64,000 nt of DNA from Seriola aureovittata (Eukaryota > Chordata > Actinopteri > Carangiformes > Carangidae), in NCBI RefSeq assembly GCF_021018895.1, contig NC_079371.1:10400001-10464000 (forward strand). Direction: 5' to 3'. Below the pieces are notes generated by a model. The model saw only the letters and a program-made list of their open reading frames with translations. It did no database searches and was not told where the DNA came from. Each line of letters begins with the position of its first letter. The first letter of the stretch is position 1. This document shows positions 12,301 through 24,073 of this stretch, one piece after another. Made by a program: the position numbers and the translations under genes.

Positions 12301-14024
12301 TTGAGGAAAATTGTTCATCTAGTGCCAAATAATATCCAGTTTATGAAAAACCTTTTAAATCGGCAAGTGTCTGGTTGGCTTTTCTCAGGAAAAATCTTCT
12401 GGTTTTGTTTTAATGATCCCAAACCAAACATTGTTTCCTTCGAAAGAAATCTTTGAAATAAATACAAGAAAAGTCAGAAGGTTTAGCCAAAAGACACAGG
12501 AAAGAGTGCCACTGAACAACAGAAAACAAAAGAGTGTCACTTCACTGGCCAAACTGTAAGACATGTTACAAGGTGTAACAATAAAACTGCCACCATCATC
12601 TTTCAGAAAAAAACATTTATCAGTCTGCTTTGATCGGTTTTTAAAGATTATCTGTAGATGTCAGCGAAGATCAGTCATCCAGATCTTGGTATTTCTAAGG
12701 GCTATACGAAGGCAACTGGGCTTGAAACTTCACATGGCAGTTTCTCAAAAGCTGAACTCAAGACTTCAAACATGCAATGTTTCCTCTGACTGAGTCCATT
12801 TTATACAGACGATCTGTCCATATTTTGACAGAATCCCAAAACACTTCGGCTCGCTTATCAAAGTTTCCAGACGAAACACAGAGAATCAGTTGGGATGTCA
12901 TTTTACAGCTCTTTACATATTCACACAAAAACTAATCCACACAAAGTGTCCGACATTACTCAAAGGTACCTCCAAAAATGCAGTTATCAGAGGCCCCGTG
13001 TGGAGTACAGTCAAAGAACACCCGGCTTTCTGCTCCTTATCTCTGCACTCTTCAGTGTGGGTGAGTGTTTGGTGGAGGGAGATGGGAGGGGAGATGAGTG
13101 GAGCTGCAGAGGGGTCTACGTTGTGTTATGTGTACTGGGCACTGGAGCCTCTCGTGACTGGACATTGTCAGGTGGGGTCAGCCGCAGGGCCGGCCTGCGG
13201 GCTCGAACCAGGAATGCAGCCGCCTTATCAGTTGTAAAAGAGCTCGAAACCCTGTGAAAGAAAAGCAAACGTCTCTGTAGGAAGACACAGATGGGTCCTG
13301 TGGGATATTTTTCATGCCCTGCTTCGCTCTGGTTGGCAGATTTAAAGCTGTGGCGCAGATACCAAGTGACTCCGACTGTCATGGAGTCTGTGATTTAATG
13401 TTTCCCCTTTTTATCCCCTCACCTCCCTTTCTACTAATATTTTGATAGATTTATATAACATACTGATATGGTGATTGCTCATCTACCAAGACAGTAGCTA
13501 CAGGAGCTTAAAGCCTCATTCATACATAAAACTGAGGTGCATTCACATTTGTAATTTAAAAATCAAATATTCTTTTTGGCTTAACTGATCATAATTGAAA
13601 TTAAATGCTTGTTTTAATGCCGTGTTTACATACAGTAAACAAGCCTGTAAGAAAGCAGTAACATTAACATCTTAGATTTAGTTGTTTTTGTCTCGTGTTC
13701 CACGTATTAAAAGAAGCATCAATCAGTTTGAAAGTAAATCAAAGAATCTTTGTAAACTTAATGAATTAGTTGAATATAAGAAGATTTAAATTATATTGTT
13801 TTACTCTCAAAGTGTAATTCACTCTGCAGGGCACCTTTACAAAGAGCAATCAAAGTAATCAATGGAGCAGGAAGTTGAAGAATGTCCGGTTTGCACAAAA
13901 GTAAACTTAAAACTTTAAAGGTACAACTACTCTCAAAAGCGACTGAGCCTAAATTATGCACATCACATCCACAATAGAAGCTCTTTAAAGTTGCTGTAAT
14001 GTAATGACAAATTCTCAAAGCTGA

Positions 14025-14290
14025 AACTGTTACTTGATTAACTGATTTGTCGATCTACTGAAAAGTTCATCTGTGACTATTTTGGTTATTGATTAATTTG
14101 GCTTCAAAACTGTGAGCATTTCTTTGTCATAGTAAACATTTTGATGGGCATATATTTATTCCATTCTAACATTTCATCAAGAATATCAAGAAAAAATGAA
14201 TTGCTTTTTGCATATAACAGATAAACTCAAAGTAGGTAATCTGACATGTAATGAGTTAAAATATGATAATAATATGAAAATATCTTTATC
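14025..14290. repeat. Diverged copy related to the TAGGGCTG family
   Basis: GATTAACTGATTTGTCGATC then TTGGTTATTGATTAATTTGG, with GAGCATTTCTTTGTCATAGT following, resembles the distal half of the family. It is the weakest of the four copies. Confidence 0.35.
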
Positions 14291-15143
14291 TAATTTCAAC
14301 CTCTTCTTCGTGATTATATAATGCGTTGCAGACAACAGATAAGAGTGGAACAGTTAGAGCGCAACGTGAACCTTCGAAGTCGACAGTTGTCAGTGAGCTT
14401 GGGGCTACAAAGAAAAAGTTTTAAAGTTTTCTATTTTCATGAAAAATTCAGAAGGATTTTCTATCAGCTGTGAAGTTGCTCAACTCGGTCTGCCTTTCTC
14501 TCTTGGGCCATTCCTCATCCCATAATCCCTTGCACTGTCTCCTCCTCTATTCCTTGGCAAGCTTGGCCAATCAAAGACCTTAAATGGGTGAGTGATAGGG
14601 GGTAGGATGAACCCATTACTGTGGCGACGACTGAAACCCTTCCTACAAACAGCCAAGTCACTAAGTCGCAGACTTGTTGCTCAGCGGGAAGCAGGCACTG
14701 GTGGATTAGCACTGCAGCAAACATGCCCAAGGGCCAACACGGCTGGGGGCTCTGACCCCTCAGGATGGGGGGGCGACACCTCCATGTGAAGCTCATAAAA
14801 AACAGGCCATCAAGAGGTAAAGGAAGCCCCCTCATACTGAGCTGACCAGCAGATTTGCATTGTAAGGACTGGCGCGGTGATGCTGTAATGTGGTCATGAC
14901 CCCGTCTCCATGGCGCTGAGAGGCTGACAATCCAGAAGTAAATCCTTCAGCTCACAGAGAGCAGACTTATATATAGACTCAATCTGGTCCCTTATTTAAA
15001 GTCATCAGTGGAATAAAATAGCGCATGTGTGATTGTATACAGAAGGCAAGGACAAACAAATTTGCTTTTTTCATTGCACCACTGCTGCACCCACGCTGGA
15101 CTGACCCCGTGTTGAATAACTGTGGCTTTGACTATGTAGCAAC

Positions 15144-15835
15144 CAGCGGCGATTGCTCTAAGACTGCAAGGGAAGCTCAGCTTCCCCTAAAATGTCAACA
15201 AAATAAGTGGTCAAATATGTGCTGTTGTGTGTACATTTCATTGACTAAATATGCGCTAGAACTCGTTCATCTTTTGTTCAGAATCAGCTACTTATCACAG
15301 GTAACAGCACGACTTCTTCTCATTCATCCCCGCAGCGCCACAGAGCTTTACACAGTGTAGACGCCGAGCGTCTCCTGACTTCAATGGGGAAGCAGAGAGT
15401 GGGTTGTTCCACTGCAGCGAAACTAGACGGTCATTGGATAAATGGGCGGGAATGATTGTCCCGCCCATCGGACGCTCAGCGTCTCTGGGGGTCTATGGGG
15501 CAGTGGGCTGGCCCGGACGCTCGGCTTCTGCATGATGATTGTATGATCTGTCTGAGGCTGAGTCCCTTTTTGATTGACAGCGTAATGAGCGAATCAGCGA
15601 TCTTGAAGTATAAGCATCCACCGGAGCAGTTTTCAAGTTTTTCATTCCGTTGTTCGGAGTTGATCTGGAGACGTTACTGATCCTCAGCGACTTTGTCTTT
15701 GTTAAAAACGACTAGCGTTGTGTTTGGCGACTCTCTTCTGTCACTCTGCGAATTTACATATAAATAAACGGACACATTTTATGATGTAGGCCGAAAATGA
15801 GCTTCCCCTCCTTATAAGACCAGCAGCCGCCACTG
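15144..15835. mobile_element. Non-autonomous hAT-type DNA transposon (692 bp) with intact 8-bp target duplication
   Basis: The left end reads CAGCGGCGATTGCT and the right end, reversed, reads CAGTGGCGGCTGCT. These are imperfect terminal inverted repeats of the hAT CAGTGGCG type. Both ends share GGGAAGCTCA about 27-29 nt in. The flanks carry a perfect 8-bp duplication GTAGCAAC at 15136-15143 and 15836-15843, the hAT signature length. Internal open frames (for example 15456-15680) show no transposase motif I recognise. It would need a trans-acting transposase. The interior is GC-rich compared with its surroundings, and the intact duplication and well-preserved ends suggest fairly recent insertion. 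Confidence 0.85.
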
Positions 15836-15843
15836 GTAGCAAC

Positions 15844-18392
15844 AAAAAGAGGTCGGCCCTTCTGGATGCTTCCCTAGTGTGTTTAAATTGGACTCCCACA
15901 GGGCTCAACAGAATATAACACTGAAAAATAAGTCTTACTGTGCTCGAGCGGAAGAACCGGTTTTATATTATCAGGTGCAAGCGCTTAGTCTCATCCAAAA
16001 AAGAGAAAAATCAAAATTATGATGATCAGACAAATAAAAAGGAAAATTACCACTATCAATGTCAGTAATATTATATGCATGTTCAGCATATGATTTCTTT
16101 GACAGACTAATAATGACTAAAAAATATGTCATAAATCAGCGGTTCTCAACCCATCTTCACTGGTTTCATATGTCGGCCACCTGTGAAGAATAAAGTCATA
16201 AATACTCAAGAAAACAGTACTATAAAATCAAAGGTACGCGAATAGCAACTCTATGAAAATGTCAAATGTATTAACAAATATCAAAATATCAAAAGAGCCA
16301 AACCTCAGTAGGAGTGTTAAGGGTTTTGCTTTCCCTTCACCATCATCTGAAAATGATTAAGTAGGATTAATACTTTCCATTAAAAATAACTTTGGGATGA
16401 TTTTTCACACATGTCATTGAATATGTGTCATAGAGTCACAGTCAGATCCATCACTTCAACCTGTTTTGATGGGGAGACTTGATGAAAAGTTTCAGCTCCT
16501 CTGCCAGGAAACAGCAGCATCAGTGACATTCATACTGCTGTCAGTGCATATTAATGATGATGACTTTCATCTGGTATTTTTTTTTTTGCCATCGTCAGGT
16601 ACAAACACACAAGCCAGTTTCTCCACTGGCTGTGTTTTTTCTCACCGGAATTCAAATTTGACTTGGTTGTTTAAGTGTTATACGTGAGTCGTCTGACCCC
16701 TGGCTTCTTTCCAATTTACTTCAAATACAACAGATACTAAATTATAATCATAACGTTTAAATTATACAGAACATATATACACACACATCACTTCTATGTG
16801 ACTGCACTGCGCTATGTAAACACTGCACGTTACATTCTATGTCACTTTCAACACGCACACAACAAATTAGACCAGACAATGTACCCATCAGCATCACTCT
16901 AAACAAATTGCCACCTTGCTGACCTCAAGAGACAGAACATCTAAACAGACAGAGAGGTGTGTACATTACACACACAGATGCGCACATTCTCCCTTAGGCT
17001 AATGACCACTGCAGAGATAAATTAGAGAGGAGAATGCTTATACACAAGCTTTATATGCTCAGATTAACATGCAAAGAACCAGACAGTTTGAGCCTCTGCA
17101 AAGCGTTTGCATGCAGCGAAACTCTCATGTTCACCTCAAGCTAATCTTTTTTTTTTTTTTTTTTTTAAATGCCTATTCTTGTGTTGTAATCAATAGGAAA
17201 ATACTGTATCAGCTTGTATTGTGACACTATACTTAAAAAGATGCAGCAACAGCAAACTTTTCCTGGTGTTTTCTTTCCTGAATTCATTGTGCTTTTGTCT
17301 CACTGAAAGCTTGGTGGTAGCATCATATTATGCATATATCAGTGGTTCGCAGGGAAGTGGCAATCCTTTCCTCTGTTTGATACTGATGTGTTGAAGTTTT
17401 AAAAAGTCTGGAGGAGCATCAATTAAGACACATATTTTTCCATATTGACACTACCTTTCCATAAGTTAATGTATGTGTTAATATATTGGAAAAAGTATAA
17501 TAAGTACCTGCAGTTTGAAAAATGATTGATAGCTCAAACGTTGAGAAGACTTTGGCTGACACTTTAACTGAGTGGATTTTCTTATACTGTAGAAAGAATG
17601 AATCCTGAACTGCTGGTTTTCCAAGGAGCTGTTATTCCCCCGAACTCCTCAAGAAGCCTTAATGAAAGTATTATGCAGGGCAATGATGACAGACATAAAC
17701 GACTGATTTAAACGTCCATCATTTAGTCCAAATGTGGCCCATAATTCTGAGGTGTGTTGGCACTGTGGGGCCGCAGCATCCCGCTAAGCCAGAAGTCTGA
17801 GCGATGAGCTGCAGAAGCGCCAGGGCTCATCTCTGCAGACGCAAGCGGGGCCTCATGTGTGACTGAGTGGGTGCTAGAACGCCAAGCAGAGAAGTGCCAG
17901 GTCACAGTAAAGGTTAACAAAATCAAGGCAGGGAATTTACGAGCGTCCGTGCTTCACAAGCGATGTCGCCGGCGGCAAGGGGGGGGGGGTGTAAAAGACA
18001 AGGGTGGATGAGAGGATTATAGAGTGTGTGGGAGCATGTGTGTGGACGTATGTGTGTTTGTGTGCATTTGTTGGTGGGATCCTCACCTACTTTGCAAGCA
18101 ATACATTGTGACAGAATGATGAGGGTCCTTTACTGCAAGTGTGTGTTGACTTCACACACTGTTGGGCCAGTAGCGCTCTGTAAACTGACTGAAAGCAGCT
18201 GAGACATTGTGCACATTATGAGGGTCTACATTCGCCATCATCTGTCAATCTCATCTGAACTGAACTGATGAGCAACTTTCTCCATCCTGATATGAACATT
18301 TCCTTTGCAGAAAAGAAGCAAATATCAAGTTGCTTCAGTCATGGAAAAACCTTGTGAATCAACTTTACTTGGTTTCATCTTCATTTTATTTA
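15844..18392. other. No gene seen
   Basis: This is AT-rich DNA with a poly(T) tract and a poly(G) run at about 17980. CAGCGGTTCTCAACCC at 16138 resembles a hAT terminus, but no partner end was found. Confidence 0.5.
17147..17166. repeat. Poly(T) tract
   Basis: About 20 consecutive T. It could be the reversed A-tail of a retroposed sequence, but no body is recognised on either side. Confidence 0.85.
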
Positions 18393-19500
18393 AAGGCATA
18401 ATATGTAACTTTTCCACATTGAAATGTCTAAAACCCTGAACACTAGACCTATGTTACATATTTTGTTAAATATGTTTAAATGTCTCCATTGATTTTCAGA
18501 CTTAGAGAAATCCTAGGTAACGGTCAGTTTCATTTGGTTGCTTGTCAGTGTTGTCATATCTCCTTTGTGCATGCATCAGCATTGTGGTTGTCTGCCAGAA
18601 ACGGTCAAAATTAACTTTTTATCTAGTTTCAAGCCACATTTTCACAATAGATCTTAATAATTTTCCAATTCTATGTTGACTGGATGAAGGATTTTAGTCA
18701 TCGGACATCTTAAGTTATCAGAGAAACCTCGGCTCACAGTCCCTCTGAGACATCCTGTGTTCTCTGAACAGCGTTGAAGAAACACTGATTTTCAACGTGA
18801 AACTGAGTTACTCTGTGATTTTACCAGATTTAATCACTGTGTCCATTTGTTTTGGAGAAGAGGAAACCTCTATGGATAATTCAGTTGAATCATAACTTAT
18901 CCGAGAACCAAACTGAGCAATCGTTAGCAGCAGCTCTGCTCGCAGCGCCTCTGTGACAAATTTTAACATGAAACTGCTTTAATCAATATTTTGAATCAGT
19001 TTGATCACCTGGTCCGTTTGTTTTGGAGAAGATGAGACCTCTATGGATACTTCGGTTCACGGTTAAGCGATTGACACTGAAAGAATCCTAACCAGGAGTA
19101 GCTGATAGCTACCACATGTAACAGCGTCAGTTATACAGCAGTGATATATAGTATTATTATTAAAAAAATCTGGGTCAATAGTTATAGCCTAACATGTTAG
19201 CCCTCCAGAGTCAATATGTGGAACATTTGAGACCCAGATTTCTCCTTTCTGTTAAATTACATTCAAAAGTTCAATTGCTAGCTTAAACTTAGGGTGTAGC
19301 ACGCTAACGTTATGTCATTTACTTTGTGTAGGGCCTAAGCAACATGTTCACAGTTGGCTGGAGGGTTTCGCTTTTTACCTCTTTTGTCAGAATAAACGGA
19401 GATCGCCTCTAATGATATGCTGGACGCCATGCTAGACACTAACTGGTTACGCATGATCCCAACCTACTTCACAATGTCACCAAATTCCGTATTCACTTAT
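18393..19500. repeat. Diverged dispersed repeat with internal 171-bp tandem duplication
   Basis: The left end, AAGGCATAATATGTAACTTT then CCACATTGAAATGTCTAAA, is a familiar teleost repeat start. Inside, TTTGTTTTGGAGAAG followed by CCTCTATGGATA occurs at 18846 and again at 19017, an offset of 171 bp. The flanking segments are also related (AACGTGAAACTG versus AACATGAAACTG). The right boundary is unclear, and I see no clean matching inverted end. Confidence 0.5.
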
Positions 19501-19784
19501 TGCTTTGACTGACTGATGTTCATGAATATTTTTTATCAATATAAAATAAAACAATGGTTCCAATTTCCTGAAAAGAGAAAAAAAAAGTCTTGTAAAGGAA
19601 AACAGAGGAAAACTAAATGAACTACTGCTGAGAATGACGACTAAATGAGAGTAGTCTTTGTGTGATGTCTGTCAATGATGACCAGAGTGTATTGCAATGT
19701 ACCAGTATATAAGCTACATCTTTCACTAAGCATGGCCTCAAATCAGTGGTTGCAGTAAATATAACGTGAACAGGGTTCCTTGTA

Positions 19785-19816
19785 GAAAGTATGATTGAAA
19801 ATGCAATCATACTTTC
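19785..19816. other. Perfect 13-bp inverted repeat with 6-nt loop
   Basis: The arms GAAAGTATGATTG (19785-19797) and its exact complement (19804-19816) flank AAAATG. No adjacent gene explains it. Confidence 0.85.
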
Positions 19817-20082
19817 AGGTACTGTAGTTCTTTTGCTGAATAACACACTGTGGCTAAGTGGCTTTCAGAGGCTTTTGGGTTGTGAAGGTTGCCTTTCCTG
19901 CAGATGAAAACCTTAAGCTTAACTTCAAGTCACCTGAACTGTTCCATTAAATCTGTCTCACATTAAAATTACACTTATAAAGTCAATGTATATCATATCA
20001 AACCATTTCAGACTGTCATTATTCCATCTAAATTTTAAAATTATGACATGCTATAATGTGAGAAACACTTCCCCATATCACC

Positions 20083-20116
20083 AACACACACACACACACA
20101 CATACACACACACACT
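20083..20116. repeat. (CA)n microsatellite
   Basis: CA run with one TA interruption. Confidence 0.9.
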
Positions 20117-20759
20117 CTCACTGCACAGATAAGATGCCTCGTCTGTGTTTCGTGGCTGTCTATAAGTGGAGTAGGGGCCCTAGATTTTGGGAGACAACCT
20201 AGCGATAGGACACTTCATCACAGTGGTTTGTGGAAGGTTCTCAGCCCCCCGCCCACCCCACTGATAGCTCCAGTTTGTCTGGAAGAGGTTATGCTTTGTG
20301 ATAGTCTGGCAGAATCATGGATTTGTCTCCTTGGACCAGTTGGAACTCGTACAGTGTATCAGGTTCTAGCAGCATGTGGTTTCAATTTGATCTCTCACAA
20401 AACTGCTTTCATTTCTCTTGATCACTGTCAAACGGTGCAAATGCTATTATTCTATGCATTATCAAAGTAACAACAGATGATATAAGTGGTTGACTTCCAA
20501 CCAAGTGCACTGCTGTGGGTTGGCCGTGCATGTTTTAATGCTGCATCAAGTTCTGGCTCCCTCACTGGTTCCTTGCCGGCATCTTTCTGTCCTCACCACA
20601 TGTGAAGACATTCATCATTTTCACATATAATAACACAGAGCATTGAATTTCCCTTTCTTATTTTTACAAAGCTACCCCTGAGCTTAGTGCACAGTAGGCA
20701 TCAGTCTGCCTGTACATCTAACCAACTGCGGTGCTGACGGCTGGTAAATTCAGGCAATA

Positions 20760-21005
20760 TTTTGAGTTTCCAAAAAACTGTGGGGGAGAGTCTGCGGCTG
20801 ATGGCTCCACCCTGGGCTGAGCACCATCCATCTCTCCCCCTTCCCGTCGCCTGCCGCCCCTCTGCCGAGCGCCGCCCCACTTGAGATCCATTCGGAGAAC
20901 ATATTTGCCAGATGACAGTGCGCTCTGTGTACCATCCATTATGGCTAAGGCAGATACATTGTCATCGGGAGCCTCTCACGCTGGCATAAATCCATGGTCA
21001 ACAGT
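20760..21005. promoter_or_regulatory. Candidate conserved non-coding element or first exon
   Basis: This is a GC-rich, repeat-free island with GAGATCCATTCGGAGAACAT and CTCTCACGCTGGCATAAATC. It also contains ATG at 20941 followed by 21 open codons (MAKADTLSSGASHAGINPWS, then T) ending exactly at a strong donor GTAAGT (21004). The start context is weak (T at -3) and no downstream exon is recognised, so a regulatory element is likelier than a first exon. Confidence 0.25.
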
Positions 21006-24005
21006 AAGTCTAGGTCAAGTGATTTATACACAGGGGCACTGACAGACATACACTCGCTCCTCTCTTTTACAGACATATACATAGAAGCATGTTCACATCT
21101 GCCATGCAACTGCCCAGGCCAAACTAAGGAAACCTGTTACTGTACTCACAAGAGCTGTAATGGGAGTCTTGTTTAAAATAGAGAGGAATCTGGTCAAAGT
21201 CTGGCGGAGGTCACTTCTTGAGGAAATGCAGAGCCCGAGGGAGTGAGTGCTAGCAGTTCTCCTCCTCCCTGCTCCTTTTCACCAGAGGAGGAGGAGGTGG
21301 TACAGTGTGAATCTCACAGACACGCATCCAGCATGGAAACAGAGAGCTGCGCATGGCCAGGGGAAGATGAAGTGCTAAGCGGGTTGACTGTACTTGACCG
21401 TAATCTCTGGATGAGAATTGAGGAGATGCAGTGTGTGTCCCGGAGGCTCACTTGTAACATGTCTGTAGAGCCCCTGGTAATACTCGCGCATTACAATATT
21501 CCGGAGAGGGACATCTCACTTGAGTCAATTGGCTTGGTCTCAAGGCCACAGCGGTGTTAAATGAGCACACGATGGCTGTACCACCACACTTGAAGAATTG
21601 ATACAACTCTCAGTCGATAAAAGGTTGTATTCCCGTGCCATAATTCACATATGAATCTTACTGACCAAAATAACAGCACATGATGTAAGCACTGTAGCCT
21701 GTCTGTGGATTTAAAGGGTTTTTAAAATAGCCAAATATTGTCATTTCCATCATACCAAACAGACAAGTGGTATGGCAGGACTATTGGCGCTCTGTCAAAG
21801 TCACATCACGGCAGGGAGATGGACTGATCCTTCTGATATTGCCACCCCCCAACCCCCCTCGCACATCCCATTGTACATCCTCAGACTTCAACAATATTGA
21901 CTTCTGTTGAGGAGATTAGCTGTCAAGCTTTTATTTTGTTAAGGGATCAAGGTCCTTCATGTTCTTACCTAAATATAACTTTACTCCATTGCAGGTTTGA
22001 AATTACTGGTGCAGGTGGTATTTCATTTATGAGAGCGCTCAAGACCCAGAATGCCTCGGCTTGACCACTAGGCTTTGGAGGGATTATCTGATGAATTCGT
22101 GTTTTACAGCAGCTGTTAGTGAGAAGTCACTGGGGTCTAAAAGTGGATGTGAAAGCCCTCCGTCAATTGTGCCATATGGTCACTTTCATTTTTTACTTGT
22201 CTGAAAACTTGCCATTGCCCCATTTATTTTAAAACTTTTGCTTTGCCTACTTGGTGCAGCCAACTGTAGCTGCCCAGGGTTTTGATTGAGATGGAGTGGA
22301 AAACAACACCTGACACAAGCTCAGTGCTGTGTGATAGGGGTCGTATCAAACTACACCCAAAATTAAACGTCCTTAACCCTGTCTCCCTGAGCATCAAGCT
22401 AATCTTGTGCATGTCTGCATTGATAAGGATCTCCTGCAAGACAACTATGCGGCACCTCTTAGGTCATTGGAGATTTTGATTTATGAGGCAGGAGGGGCCA
22501 CGATTGATGACCTGCTAATGCCCACTCGGATGCTTGGATTGCCATCGCCATTCACAAGAGGCCAGCAGACCAGGACTAAATGAGACCGGGCTGGAAATGT
22601 CACCTGCGTGCACAACCTTTTACGCCCTAGAGCCCTTCTCAGAACTGTAAACTCTATCTTACACGCCTCTGACCACTTCCATCGATGGCTTATGGCAGAA
22701 TCTCACCAGCGACACCAGCCACCACCCCCTACCACCCCCACCCCCACCCCCCCTTCACTGTAAATCAAACTGCTATCTAAAGCAGCAAGACTCGGCCTTT
22801 CAGCACTGGACGGTGACATATGGGAAATCCCCAGCACTGCAATATACCGGTGGAGGTCCTACAAGACCATAAAGGTCACAAGCTACACTCGGAAAACCTT
22901 GCTCGGATTTTTGTCACATGGTGTGCAAGCAAAGAGGAAGCGGAGTACCAGGCTCCCTTCAGCAAGAAAAGCCTTGTTGACAGAGTTTAAATAATTGAAA
23001 GCCAATTCACTGTGCAAATGAATATTGGGTTTAACGAAGAATAAACCCAAGTGTATCAGAAATCCTGATTCTGATCATGCCTCTGAAATTGCTTAACCTG
23101 TGAATGAAGTGTGGTTAGAGCTCTTAATCCAATGTGAGAGGAATCAAAAATAGTAACTGACCCATTCTACAAGAAAGAAAGCTCATTGACTCATTGGTAT
23201 TAGGTGTGTATTATACAGATATTTCGGCATTTATACATTATATTCAGAGAATCATATTATAAAATATATTGGTACATGGAGAGCTCACACTGCTTTCTTA
23301 AAGGGAATCAAAACTTCTGAAAAAATGTGACATCATGGCATCCTTGGTTTTTGGTTTAATGTGAAGTTTATGCTGATAGATACGACTGTCTCTTACTGAC
23401 TTCAAGGCATTTTTGTGTCTGGAGCAGCTGGCTCTGCATTCTGTTTTGGCTCAACAAATGCTAAAGTTCCTCCAGACTAATGGATCTTTCAAATTATCTG
23501 TCATCATCGTAACAGAATAATGGCAAAGGTGTAACTTTTGAGTGCCTGTTTTTCACTTGATTCAAAGTGTGTTTATTTATGTATAGTGAAGCCTTAACCT
23601 TGGACCCTTGAGCTTCTGACTTAAAATTGGAGTAAGTGTACTCTTTACAGCTATAAAGCAAAAACTTATCCTTCCTGGCTTCTAAAAACCCTTGGCACTT
23701 TTGTTTTAAACCTAAACTGAACCCCCCATTAAACAAGATCTTAGGAGACCTTAAAATATGAATAGTATTATATCTCACCACTAGTCATTTCTGTTGGGTC
23801 ACTGCTAATTATCATTCAGATTTGTCACATTATGATATATGATTCTATTATTTATGTTGACCATTGTAAGCTGTGCCAGAGGCCTGTCAGTGCTGCTGCA
23901 CTTTATCTATCCTGAACACTCAAGATGCGGCAGTGATGTCTCTGCAGCAGCTGGCCTCTGTGCTGTGCCTGGCTTGCCACATGCAAACTGTTCTCCCCAA
24001 CATTC

Positions 24006-24073
24006 TACACACGCACACGCACACACAGACACACACATGCACACACACACATACGCGCGCACCCCCCCCCCAG
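24006..24073. repeat. (CA)n then CG/C-run compound repeat
   Basis: Interrupted CA repeat passing into CGCGCG and a poly(C) run. The CG alternation is Z-DNA-prone. Confidence 0.9.

Larger units (their letters stand above)
8381..14024. other. No recognisable gene; two exon-like segments
   Basis: This holds the 39-nt microexon-like segment (11083-11121) and a 144-nt segment (12105-12248). The latter lies between TTGGCAG and GGAG|GTAAGAGC and is open in one phase that does not match the first. The rest is AT-rich with no repeats I can name. Confidence 0.45.

Noticed and set aside
12890..13257. Overlapping 115- and 120-codon plus-strand frames
   Set aside because: The peptides resemble no family, and the region is simply GC-richer and therefore poorer in stop codons.
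14335..14400. Exon-like stretch reading RQQIRVEQLERNVNLRSRQL before GTGAGC
   Set aside because: The acceptor GCGTTGCAG lacks a pyrimidine tract and the segment adjoins a dispersed repeat. The coiled-coil look could be chance.
16138..16330. CAGCGGTTCTCAACCC, similar to a hAT terminus
   Set aside because: No inverted partner end or 8-bp duplication could be found, so the boundary cannot be supported.
21243..21560. 105-codon plus-strand frame starting MSASSSPPP
   Set aside because: No known domain is seen, and the upstream region has no promoter or convincing splice context. It may overlap a non-coding conserved block.
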